Assembly (NCBI GenBank): GCA_964359435.1
Contig: CAYHSY010000007.1
Location: 1 to 23,015 of the forward strand
Direction: 5' to 3'
Length of the DNA: 23,015 bases
Origin: CAYHSY01 sp964359435
GTDB lineage: Bacteria > Patescibacteriota > Minisyncoccia > UBA6257 > JAUSGH01
Below, piece after piece: positions 6,711-12,815 of the stretch; position 1 is the stretch's first letter; each line of letters begins with the position of its first letter. The notes under the pieces are model-generated. The model saw only the letters and a list, made by a program, of their open reading frames with translations, was not told the origin of the DNA and searched no databases. The position numbers were made by a program, and so were the translations under genes.

Positions 6711-7448
6711 ATGTCTAATAAAGCGTTGAAGCCCGAAGACCCGATCACGGTGGAAGAGGCGCTGGAGGTGGCGGAGGAGGCGATGATGCTGGGGAGTATC
6801 CCGCAACCGAAGGACCCAAGCGAATATCCCCAGGCCATCGCGGTTTTCCCGGGGCTCGGTGAGTGGTGGCGGATTGCCCACGCGGTGGACATGCTCTGCC
6901 AGGCGGATTCGCGCCGCACAACTCATCTTTTCATTACCGGTTACAATTGCAAGGAGGAGACCTACGTCCAACCGACCTTGGAGAACTTGGACTTGGGGTT
7001 CCTTGCCAAGAGGTTCACGGTGGTGGTGCCGGAGGCGCCCAGCGAGGATTATACGCCCCAACAGGCGGCGTGGCTTGTGAGGCAGTTGGTGAGTCACGGG
7101 ATTCAGCACGTGGGCTTGGTGGTATCCCAATATCACAGGCTCCGGGCTTACCAAACTTTGCTCAAGCGTTGTCTGGTGGCGAGATTGGACATTGATATCG
7201 TGCCCCTTGCCCCGTGTGTTTCGCCCTTGACCCTGATTCCTGAAACGAAGCAGCCCATGATGTGGCGTTATCGGCCGGAGATTGAACGCCTCATCCGCTA
7301 TCGCCGTAAGGGCGATGTGGCAACGCATGCCGAATTCGTGGATGCGGTGAAACAGTTGTGGCTTTTCAATCACGAGACGGGGTTGATTGCCGAGCCGCAT
7401 CTGGATCCGTGGCTCGCCAACCCCTTTTTTGAAGCGGCGGGTCGGTAA
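6711..7448 (+). CDS. YdcF/DUF218-like protein, 245 aa
   Basis: Probably an intracellular relative of the YdcF/SanA/ElyC (DUF218) family; the assignment is tentative. After an acidic N-terminus comes AIAVFPGLGEWWRIAHAVDM, then THLFITGYN. Next are VVVPEAPSEDYTPQQAAWLV and VGLVVSQYHRLRAYQTLLKR. This recalls the DUF218 order of a first strand, a recovered-name strand, an E-x-x-S-x-x-T region and a late H/R-containing helix. No signal peptide or membrane segment is seen. ATG 6711 is chosen because GGAG (6699-6702) lies 8 nt upstream. TATGAT at 6651-6656 could be the -10 box, giving a leader of about 48 nt. A terminator follows 22 nt after the stop. The function of this family is largely unknown. 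Confidence 0.7.
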   Translation: MSNKALKPEDPITVEEALEVAEEAMMLGSIPQPKDPSEYPQAIAVFPGLGEWWRIAHAVDMLCQADSRRTTHLFITGYNCKEETYVQPTLENLDLGFLAKRFTVVVPEAPSEDYTPQQAAWLVRQLVSHGIQHVGLVVSQYHRLRAYQTLLKRCLVARLDIDIVPLAPCVSPLTLIPETKQPMMWRYRPEIERLIRYRRKGDVATHAEFVDAVKQLWLFNHETGLIAEPHLDPWLANPFFEAAGR

Positions 7449-7470
7449 ATCTAACAAACTAGCATCAGTC

Positions 7471-7500
7471 CCGACTATCCCTGCGATGGTCGGTTTTTTT
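7471..7500 (+). terminator. Rho-independent terminator of the YdcF-like gene
   Basis: CCGACTATC (7471-7479) pairs with GATGGTCGG (7485-7493), nine pairs including one T-G wobble, followed by seven T. Confidence 0.88.
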
Positions 7501-7538
7501 ATTGATTAATCGATAATAAAAATAAATAAGCATTAGAA

Positions 7539-7574
7539 ATGTTTACGCATATACGATCGTATATGCGTAAACAT
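7539..7574. repeat. Perfect 36-bp palindrome between convergent genes
   Basis: The half-site ATGTTTACGCATATACGA is followed directly by its exact reverse complement, with no spacer. It lies 17 nt beyond the rluD stop and is flanked by AT-rich DNA. As RNA on the minus strand it is followed by TTTCTAATGCTTATTTATTTTT, a weak U-rich tail, so it may terminate rluD. As DNA it could extrude a cruciform or bind a dimeric protein. Confidence 0.85.
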
Positions 7575-7590
7575 CTTACTAAGTTTCAAA

Positions 7591-8529
7591 TCATTTTTCC
7601 AGTTTTTCTAAGATTTTAGAAAAGTCGGCGGGCAAGGGCGCGGAGAGATCTAAATCTTTGCCGTTTGGGGCGGTAAACTTGAGTTCGGAGGCGTGGAGGA
7701 GTTGGCGTTTGAGGCCGGGCAATTTGGCGCGGGCGCCATAAAGCCGGTCGCCTGCCACCGGGTGGCCGATCGCGCTCAAATGGACGCGGATTTGGTGCGT
7801 GCGGCCGGTTTTGGGAGTGACCGCCAAAAGCGCGAATTTTTGACCGAAAGTTTCTTGGACTTGATAGTGTGTCTGCGCTTGCCGGCGCGATTTTTTGGCC
7901 GGCTCATGCAATTTTTTGACTGCCACCTTTTTCAACCGGTTGCCGGTTGATGGGCGGATGTCGTAGGTAATGTCGCCCTCTTTTTCTTTCGGAACACCTT
8001 CTACTAAGGCCAGATAGGTTTTTTGGATTTTACGATCCAGGAATTGCGCTTTGATTTTTATAAAAGCATCTTGGTTTTTGCAAGCGATCAGCAGTCCGGA
8101 GGTGTCCTTGTCAAGACGGTGTACGATGCCGGGCCGCAAGGGATTTTCCCCGACTTTAAGCATTTGGGGATACCGAGCCACGAGGGCGTTCACGAGCGTA
8201 CCGGACCGTTCGGAGAGCGTGGGGTGGAACAGAAGACCGGCGGATTTATTAACCACCACGACGTCTTTATCCTCGTAAATAATATCCAGTGGAATTGAGG
8301 CGTCCGGCGTGATAACCAAGTCCTCATGCGGCGAGATAACTTTTTCTTCCATCAAAACCACCCGGTCTCCGGTTTTTAATTTGTGCGCCGGTTTTTGCGC
8401 GAGCTTGGCGTTGACCTTCACGGCTCCAAGGCGAATGGCGTTCTGTAATTTGGTGCGCGAAAACCCCGGGATTTTTTCAGCCAGGTATTTGTCCAAACGC
8501 ACATTGGGTTTTTCTATTATAAAGTCCAT
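7591..8529 (-). CDS. rluD: RluA-family 23S rRNA pseudouridine synthase (RluD-like)
   Basis: Converts uridine to pseudouridine in RNA, most likely in 23S rRNA as RluD does. An N-terminal S4 RNA-binding domain (about residues 10-60; VRLDKYLAEKIPGFSRTKLQNAIRLG) is followed by the catalytic domain. This contains the RluA signature HRLDKDTSGLLIA, with D140 expected to be the catalytic aspartate, and later PKTGRTHQIRVHLSAIGHPVAGDRLYG. The 312-aa length is normal. The -10 box TATAAC ends 6 nt before the ATG, so the mRNA is probably leaderless. The enzyme could equally be RluC- or YlyB-like in target choice. Confidence 0.9.
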   Translation of the reverse strand: MDFIIEKPNVRLDKYLAEKIPGFSRTKLQNAIRLGAVKVNAKLAQKPAHKLKTGDRVVLMEEKVISPHEDLVITPDASIPLDIIYEDKDVVVVNKSAGLLFHPTLSERSGTLVNALVARYPQMLKVGENPLRPGIVHRLDKDTSGLLIACKNQDAFIKIKAQFLDRKIQKTYLALVEGVPKEKEGDITYDIRPSTGNRLKKVAVKKLHEPAKKSRRQAQTHYQVQETFGQKFALLAVTPKTGRTHQIRVHLSAIGHPVAGDRLYGARAKLPGLKRQLLHASELKFTAPNGKDLDLSAPLPADFSKILEKLEK

Positions 8530-8534
8530 GAGTT

Positions 8535-8543
8535 TGTTATAAT
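8535..8543. promoter_or_regulatory. Overlapping divergent -10 boxes (rluD and ncRNA)
   Basis: On the minus strand TATAAC (8541-8536) lies 6 nt before the rluD ATG. On the plus strand TGTTATAAT (8535-8543) is an extended -10 element that would start RNA near 8550. The two hexamers share four base pairs, so only one polymerase could open the site at a time. Confidence 0.5.
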
Positions 8544-8549
8544 TATATT

Positions 8550-8712
8550 ATCCCACTTAATAAGATCCTAGATCAATACGATCTTAATAGGGAGGGTCGA
8601 AGCTCGTCCCGCCGTGGCGGGATTGATGAGACCACCCACCTGGCTAAACGCTGGGTCTATCTTTGGGTGGGATACAAAAAACTCCACTGGCATCAGGTGA
8701 AGTTTTTTATTT
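8550..8712 (+). ncRNA. Candidate structured ncRNA with its own terminator
   Basis: No coding frame fits, but paired segments are dense. The 5' UAUCCCAC (8549-8556) is complementary to GUGGGAUA (8667-8674), closing the molecule. TAAGATC (8561-8567) pairs with GATCTTA (8580-8586). TCCCGC-cgtg-GCGGGA (8607-8622) is a strong hairpin, and ACCTGGC-taaac-GCTGGGT (8639-8657) is another. CCACCCA (8632-8638) can pair with TGGGTGG (8664-8670), which excludes the closing stem. A terminator (AAAAAACT with AGTTTTTT, 8676-8708) follows. The next gene has its own promoter, so this looks like a free RNA of about 160 nt. I do not recognise it as SRP, 6S, RNase P or tmRNA. Confidence 0.6.
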
Positions 8713-8739
8713 TAGCATAATTACAATGGTTTGATAATT

Positions 8740-8768
8740 TTGACATGCGATATGTTTGATATTATAAT
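8740..8768 (+). promoter_or_regulatory. Consensus sigma70-type promoter
   Basis: TTGACA (8740-8745), a 17-nt spacer and TATAAT (8763-8768), exact consensus. The start site would be near 8775, giving a 40-nt leader to the ATG at 8815. Confidence 0.85.
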
Positions 8769-8814
8769 AAGGAATGTATTTTGACAATGACCTCACGAAC
8801 TTGGGAGGCTGGCC

Positions 8815-8946
8815 ATGGGTTATGAGTTAGCGAAACTTATCTCTTGCGGTCAGGGGGGAGATTGGGCTTGGCGCTGGGCGTGCCTTTGGTTAGTGTTTTC
8901 TTCGGCGTTGGCGGTGATTGTTTGGGTCTTTGGGCAGTGGGTATAG
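8815..8946 (+). CDS. Tiny membrane protein, 43 aa
   Basis: Unknown function. GGGAGG (8803-8808) lies 6 nt before the ATG and a consensus promoter lies upstream, so expression is credible despite the small size. The protein starts MGYELAKLISCGQGGDWAWR and then has one hydrophobic helix (about residues 22-40) rich in tryptophan, ending at TAG. A run of six G (8853-8858) within codons 13-15 forms the heptamer G GGG GGA in frame. A -1 shift there would replace the tail with a longer hydrophobic one ending at 9038. A sequencing indel in the G-run would have the same effect. Confidence 0.55.
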   Translation: MGYELAKLISCGQGGDWAWRWACLWLVFSSALAVIVWVFGQWV

Positions 8947-8951
8947 TCGGG

Positions 8952-9038
8952 ATGGAGATCAGTCGCCTCATTATGTGGATTGCCGGGCGGAGGCAGGTCG
9001 TTGCGTATCCGGCTGTGGTGGCGTTGGACCTTCGGTAA
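8952..9038 (+). CDS. Possible second tiny ORF or -1 frameshift extension
   Basis: ATG 8952 opens a 28-aa frame (MEISRLIMWIAGRRQVVAYP and eight more residues) that stops three bases before a terminator. It has no good Shine-Dalgarno of its own. The same frame is open back to 8844, overlapping the 43-aa gene, so it may be the C-terminal part of a frameshifted product. Low confidence as an independent gene. Confidence 0.3.
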   Translation: MEISRLIMWIAGRRQVVAYPAVVALDLR

Positions 9039-9040
9039 CT

Positions 9041-9083
9041 GAGCACCCCTTTCTTAAAAAGCAAAGCGGTGTTTTTCTTTTTT
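9041..9083 (+). terminator. Rho-independent terminator after the tiny gene(s)
   Basis: GCACC (9043-9047) and GGTGT (9068-9072) pair around an inner CTTTCTT/AAGCAAAG helix, followed by a long T-rich run (GTTTTTCTTTTTT). Confidence 0.65.
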
Positions 9084-9095
9084 CTGTATTTATTG

Positions 9096-9101
9096 TATTA
9101 T
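9096..9101 (+). promoter_or_regulatory. -10 box of lepA
   Basis: TATTAT ends 11 nt before ATG 9113, so the leader would be only about 5 nt. This supports ATG 9113 over ATG 9104, which would be at or before the start site. Confidence 0.4.
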
Positions 9102-9112
9102 CTATGATAATC

Positions 9113-10921
9113 ATGAGTATACGTAATTTTGTTATCATTGCTCATATCGATCACGGCAAGTCGACCTTGGCTGATCGGTTGCTGGAGGTGACCGGCACTA
9201 TTCCCATGCGCTCTATGAAGCCGCAGTATCTGGATCAACTGGAGAGCGAGCGTGAGCGCGGTATTACAATAAAAATGGCACCGGTCCGCATGGCATACGA
9301 GCTGGAGTGCACTCGGTATGAATTGAATCTTATTGACACGCCCGGCCATTCTGATTTTGGCTACGAAGTATCACGGGCGCTTATGGCGGTTGAGGGCGCC
9401 ATACTTTTGGTTGATGCGACTCAAGGCATCCAAGCGCAGACCATTGCTAATTTTGAGCAGGCAAGACGCGCCGGCCTGACGATTATAGGCGCCGTTAACA
9501 AGGTGGATGTGGCACCGGCTGAGCAAGTGGAGGCGGCCATTGTCGAGTTGGGTAGTTTGCTCGGGAGTTCAGAAAAGGACATCTTGAAAGTGTCTGGTAA
9601 AACTGGCGCCGGGGTGGGGGAGCTTTTGCGCGCCGTGGTTTTAAGAGTGCCGGCGCCCAAAAAACATATCGATCATGTCGATGAAGGGAACGATAATCCT
9701 CGCGCGTTAATTTTTGATTCCAAATACGATGAACATAAAGGTGTTATCGCCTTCGTGCGAGTTTTCAACGGCAATTTTAAAATGTTGGGTAAAGACGACG
9801 CGCCTTATCACCTGCTCGCCACGCGCGAGGTTTTTAAGCCAAAAGAAGTCGGTTACTTTGCGCCGCAGCTGAAATCCGCCGATTCAATTAACGCGGGGGA
9901 AATCGGTTATATCGCGACGGGGGTTAAAGATCCCGATAAATTAAAAATTGGGGACACGGTTGCCGCCGATGTTACTGTAAAACCGTTGCCGGACTTCCGC
10001 GAGCCCAAGCCGGTGGTGTTTGTTTCTTTTTATCCGGCCGAAAGCGATGAGTTTGATGAGTTAAAAAGCGCGCTTTCGCGCCTACGGTTGAACGACGCTT
10101 CTATTCAATATGAACCGGATGCGAGCGAAGTTTTAGGCAGGGGATTCAAGGCCGGTTTTTTGGGACGGCTTCATTTTGAAATCGCGGCGGAACGGCTCCT
10201 TAAGGAATTTAATTTGGAAACGGTGCATAGTTTTCCATCCGTGGCCTATGAGGTTAAGACGCAGAAGGGCTGGGAAACCGTAAAAAATCCGAAAGATTTT
10301 CCGGCGGAGCCGCAGGAAGTTTTGGAACCGATTGCCAAAGTGGAAATTTTGGTGCCGGGCGAATACCTAGGCGCAGTTTTGGGATTGTCGCAATTTTTCC
10401 GGTTCCGAAACATTGAGACCGGGAATTTTGGTGGTCGCATGCTCATATCTTTGAAAATGCCGTTGGCGGATTTAATTCGTGATTTCGATGATCAATTGAA
10501 ATCATCTACGCAGGGTTTTGCTTCTTTGAGCTATGAAATTACCGGCAGCGAGAAAGCTGATGTCGTGAAGATGGAAATACATGTGGCGACTCACGCGGTG
10601 CCGGGCCTGACCCGCATCGTGCCCCGTGAAGATGTTTTGCGTGAAGGGCGGAATATGGTTTTACGGCTTAAAGAACTTTTGCCGCGCGAGCAATTTTCAC
10701 AGGCGCTCCAGGCGGTTATGGGCGGGAAGATTATCGCTCGCGAGACGATTCCCGCGATGAAGAAAGACCTTGGTAATTTTGGTAAAAATGGCGGCGACCG
10801 GACGCGCAAGATGAAGCTCTGGAAGAAACAAAAGGAGGGAAAGCAGAAGTTGAAGGAAATGGCAGAAAAGAGCCAGATCAAGATACCGGCAAATGTGTTC
10901 AAGGAGCTTTTGAAGAAATAG
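9113..10921 (+). CDS. lepA: Elongation factor 4 (LepA) GTPase
   Basis: Ribosome-associated GTPase that promotes back-translocation or aids subunit assembly. The GTPase domain shows G1 AHIDHGKST (residues 10-18), a RGITIK switch region, G3 DTPGH, and G4 NKVD. EF-G-like domains II-V follow, and the LepA-specific C-terminal domain contains ATHAVPGLTRIVPRED, ending GGDRTRKMKLWKKQKEGKQK. At 602 aa it matches the family length (about 600). An open frame extends upstream into the preceding tiny ORFs, but the conserved N-terminus MSIRNFVIIAHIDHGKS and the -10 box fix the start at 9113. No Shine-Dalgarno. It stands alone; the ftsB-like gene follows after 134 nt with its own promoter. Confidence 0.95.
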   Translation: MSIRNFVIIAHIDHGKSTLADRLLEVTGTIPMRSMKPQYLDQLESERERGITIKMAPVRMAYELECTRYELNLIDTPGHSDFGYEVSRALMAVEGAILLVDATQGIQAQTIANFEQARRAGLTIIGAVNKVDVAPAEQVEAAIVELGSLLGSSEKDILKVSGKTGAGVGELLRAVVLRVPAPKKHIDHVDEGNDNPRALIFDSKYDEHKGVIAFVRVFNGNFKMLGKDDAPYHLLATREVFKPKEVGYFAPQLKSADSINAGEIGYIATGVKDPDKLKIGDTVAADVTVKPLPDFREPKPVVFVSFYPAESDEFDELKSALSRLRLNDASIQYEPDASEVLGRGFKAGFLGRLHFEIAAERLLKEFNLETVHSFPSVAYEVKTQKGWETVKNPKDFPAEPQEVLEPIAKVEILVPGEYLGAVLGLSQFFRFRNIETGNFGGRMLISLKMPLADLIRDFDDQLKSSTQGFASLSYEITGSEKADVVKMEIHVATHAVPGLTRIVPREDVLREGRNMVLRLKELLPREQFSQALQAVMGGKIIARETIPAMKKDLGNFGKNGGDRTRKMKLWKKQKEGKQKLKEMAEKSQIKIPANVFKELLKK

Positions 10922-11043
10922 GATTGCATAAACCGGCTGATTTCGCGAGTTCTTTGGCGGTGTCTCCAAATGTCCGGGTAGGTTCCGGAGATGCGGCGCT
11001 CGATATTTTTTCACATTTATTTTGTGGGAACAAGGGCGGGGTG

Positions 11044-11056
11044 TATAATGGAAGTG
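11044..11056 (+). promoter_or_regulatory. -10 box of the ftsB-like gene, leaderless geometry
   Basis: TATAAT (11044-11049), then 6 nt, then GTG 11056. The spacing equals that at rluD and ftsE and decides the start codon. The rest of the gap after lepA (10922-11043) holds only a weak TCCGG/CCGGA hairpin. Confidence 0.6.
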
Positions 11057-11328
11057 TGAGGATACTTATTTCAATAATCGCGCTTTTTATTGCCGGAGCG
11101 ACGTTTTTGCAGTTGCGCGGACTATGGTTTAAGCGAGCCGAGCTAGCCGAACGGCTTGAGACCGCTTCGGCTAAGGCCTCGATTTTAGCCGAAGAAAATT
11201 CTGTTTTGCGCGAAGAAATCCGTTATTTTTCGGAGACGGAAAATTTGGCGCGTGAAGCTAAGGCCCGGTTGAATTACGCGAGTCCCGGTGAAAAAGTCAT
11301 CATTGTCGTTCCGAAAAAAGAAGAATAG
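11056..11328 (+). CDS. FtsB/DivIC-like septum protein
   Basis: Predicted bitopic division protein, 90 aa. One membrane helix lies at residues 2-20 (RILISIIALFIAGATFLQL). A coiled coil follows (about 28-60; AELAERLETASAKASILAEE, then ENSVLREEI). The tail is short: ENLAREAKARLNYASPGEKVIIVVPKKEE. The REKARLxYxxPGE pattern just after the coiled coil is typical of FtsB/DivIC, which links FtsL and FtsQ in the divisome. GTG 11056 is chosen from the -10 box spacing; the TTG at 10924 would add 44 residues upstream of the promoter. The next gene starts 3 nt after the stop. Confidence 0.8.
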   Translation: MRILISIIALFIAGATFLQLRGLWFKRAELAERLETASAKASILAEENSVLREEIRYFSETENLAREAKARLNYASPGEKVIIVVPKKEE

Positions 11329-11330
11329 CC

Positions 11331-11915
11331 ATGGCCATCCATCACCACCATTTTTATTTAGGATTGATCATGCTTGTTTCTCTGGGCATCGGGGTATTTT
11401 TTATTACGCGTTTAGGGCTATATCCGGTTGCTTTTGTGAATTGGCGGCCGATTATGGCGCGTGATTTCAGGACTATGGCTGATTCCGCTTTTTCTTTTTA
11501 TCTGCGGGCCATCGACACGTATAAAAGAGGTTCGTTTACGGACGCGGACGCGGCTAAACTTTACGCCGAAATCCAGAGGGCGACTTTGGATAAATTAATC
11601 GAGGGCGAACTTTTATCCAATGAATTGGATTTGCGTTTTGGGGGGCGCGGTGTGACGGAGGTTGACAAAAAGCTTTTATCCATAGAAAATGGAAAGCTTG
11701 AGGCGGCAGCTTCCGCGCTTTATGGTTTGACCGATGAGGAGTTCAAGAAAATGGTTTTAGAGCCCCAGGCTAAGCGGGAAATTTTAGCCGAAGAGTTCAA
11801 AGGTAAAAACGAGGATTTTTCCGTTTGGCTTTTGGACCAAAAAAGAAAGGCCGATATATATGTTCTGATTCCCGGTCTGGTTTGGGGCGACGCGGCCGGA
11901 TTACCTCAAAATTAA
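11331..11915 (+). CDS. Membrane-anchored SurA N-domain-like protein
   Basis: 194-aa protein with an N-terminal signal anchor (about residues 8-28; LGLIMLVSLGIGVFFITRLG) and an extracytoplasmic helical domain. The segment TLDKLIEGELLSNELDLRFG, then GVTEVDKKLLSIENGK, followed by LTDEEFKKMVLEPQAKREIL, resembles the SurA/PrsA chaperone N-domain. No PPIase (parvulin) domain follows, so it may be a chaperone-only form. ATG lies 3 nt after the ftsB-like stop, so the two are almost surely co-transcribed. The start MAIHHHHF has a natural run of histidines. Confidence 0.65.
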   Translation: MAIHHHHFYLGLIMLVSLGIGVFFITRLGLYPVAFVNWRPIMARDFRTMADSAFSFYLRAIDTYKRGSFTDADAAKLYAEIQRATLDKLIEGELLSNELDLRFGGRGVTEVDKKLLSIENGKLEAAASALYGLTDEEFKKMVLEPQAKREILAEEFKGKNEDFSVWLLDQKRKADIYVLIPGLVWGDAAGLPQN

Positions 11916-11967
11916 TTTTACGCGAGCAGAGGGGAGTAGAAGAGCGATTATAAAAACGCGAGTACAT

Positions 11968-12041
11968 GCAGGTGTAGTATAGTGGTAGTACATATCCTTC
12001 CCAAGGATAGGGCGTGGGTTCGATTCCCATCACCTGCTCCA
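11968..12041 (+). tRNA. tRNA-Gly (anticodon CCC)
   Basis: Acceptor arm GCAGGTG (11968-11974) pairs with CACCTGC (12031-12037), discriminator T, and CCA is encoded. The anticodon stem TATCC/GGATA holds the loop TTCCCAA, giving CCC, which reads GGG. The T-arm GTGGG-TTCGATT-CCCAT is normal. TATAAA at 11949-11954 is a plausible -10 box. Confidence 0.95.
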
Positions 12042-12058
12042 GAAATACTCAAATCAAT

Positions 12059-12754
12059 ATGATTCATCCCGAAAAACATTTTAATTTAGCCGGCGTGTAT
12101 ATGAAGGACTTTATTTATGGCGCTAACGACGGCATTATCACGACTTTTGCCATTGTGAGCGGCGCTTCCGGCGCCGGATTTCCACCGCTCGTGGTAATAG
12201 TTTTGGGTTTCGCCAATTTGCTAGCCGATGGCTTTTCCATGGCAGCCAGCAATTATTTGGGCAGCAGTTCGGCGGAGGCGCTCTATAAAGAGGAGGAGAG
12301 AAGAGAGATCCGCGAGGTGGAGGAGAAGCCGGAAGCTGAAAAAGAAGAAGTGCGGGTTGTCTTTAAGAAGTATAATTTTGGCGAGGATGATTCGGAAAGT
12401 TTGATCGGCTTGATCGCGCGTAATAAGAAATTTTGGGTGGATTTTATGATGCGTTATGAACTGGAAATGCTGCCGGGCGAGTCGAGTATCAAGGCGGCAG
12501 TTGTCACTTTTTTGGCATTTGTTTTCATCGGCAGTTTGCCGCTTTTGCCATTTGTGTTCACGACTCTTAACAGTGATACGGTTTTATATTCCGTGGCCTC
12601 AACCGGCATCGCCTTATTTGTAACCGGATCATTGCGCTCTATTTTTACCAAAAGACATTGGTTTTTTTCCGGGCTGGAAATGTTCTTGATTGGCGGTGCC
12701 TCTGCCGCCGTGTCATATCTTGTAGGATATGGCTTGAGTTTGTTGGCGGGGTAG
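12059..12754 (+). CDS. VIT1/CCC1-family metal transporter
   Basis: Predicted membrane transporter for Fe2+ or Mn2+ in the vacuolar iron transporter family, 231 aa. The signature DFIYGANDGIITTFAIVSGA covers the first membrane helix. The second helix reads VIVLGFANLLADGFSMAASNYLG. A charged cytoplasmic segment rich in E and K (about residues 80-115) corresponds to the family metal-binding domain. Three helices follow, ending GSLRSIFTKRHWFFSGLEMF and GGASAAVSYLVGYGLS. ATG 12059 lies 17 nt after the tRNA CCA end; there is no SD, so co-transcription with tRNA-Gly is possible. ATG 12101 is an alternative that would start exactly at the first signature. Confidence 0.88.
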   Translation: MIHPEKHFNLAGVYMKDFIYGANDGIITTFAIVSGASGAGFPPLVVIVLGFANLLADGFSMAASNYLGSSSAEALYKEEERREIREVEEKPEAEKEEVRVVFKKYNFGEDDSESLIGLIARNKKFWVDFMMRYELEMLPGESSIKAAVVTFLAFVFIGSLPLLPFVFTTLNSDTVLYSVASTGIALFVTGSLRSIFTKRHWFFSGLEMFLIGGASAAVSYLVGYGLSLLAG

Positions 12755-12770
12755 AAAAACGCGCGACTAA

Positions 12771-12805
12771 AATAAAATCCCCAAAAATTTTTCAGGTTTT
12801 TGGGG
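12771..12805 (-). terminator. Terminator between the VIT1 and pepF genes
   Basis: CCCCAAAAA (12779-12787) pairs with TTTTTGGGG (12797-12805), nine pairs. On the minus strand it is followed by ATTTTATTTTAG, so it mainly serves pepF. Confidence 0.8.
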
Positions 12806-12815
12806 AGGTTGGTGT

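Noticed and set aside
8587..8712. T-box riboswitch resemblance: GGGTGGGATAC just before a terminator
   Set aside because: The T-box consensus (AGGGTGGNACCGCG) is only partly matched, there is no recognisable Stem I/specifier, and no synthetase or amino-acid gene follows; the next gene has its own promoter.
8918..9112. Longer lepA product starting upstream at 8918
   Set aside because: The extension crosses a terminator and the lepA -10 box, and the family N-terminus begins at 9113.
10924..11055. ftsB-like protein starting at TTG 10924
   Set aside because: The extension lies upstream of a well-placed TATAAT, has no SD, and would put 44 residues before the membrane helix.
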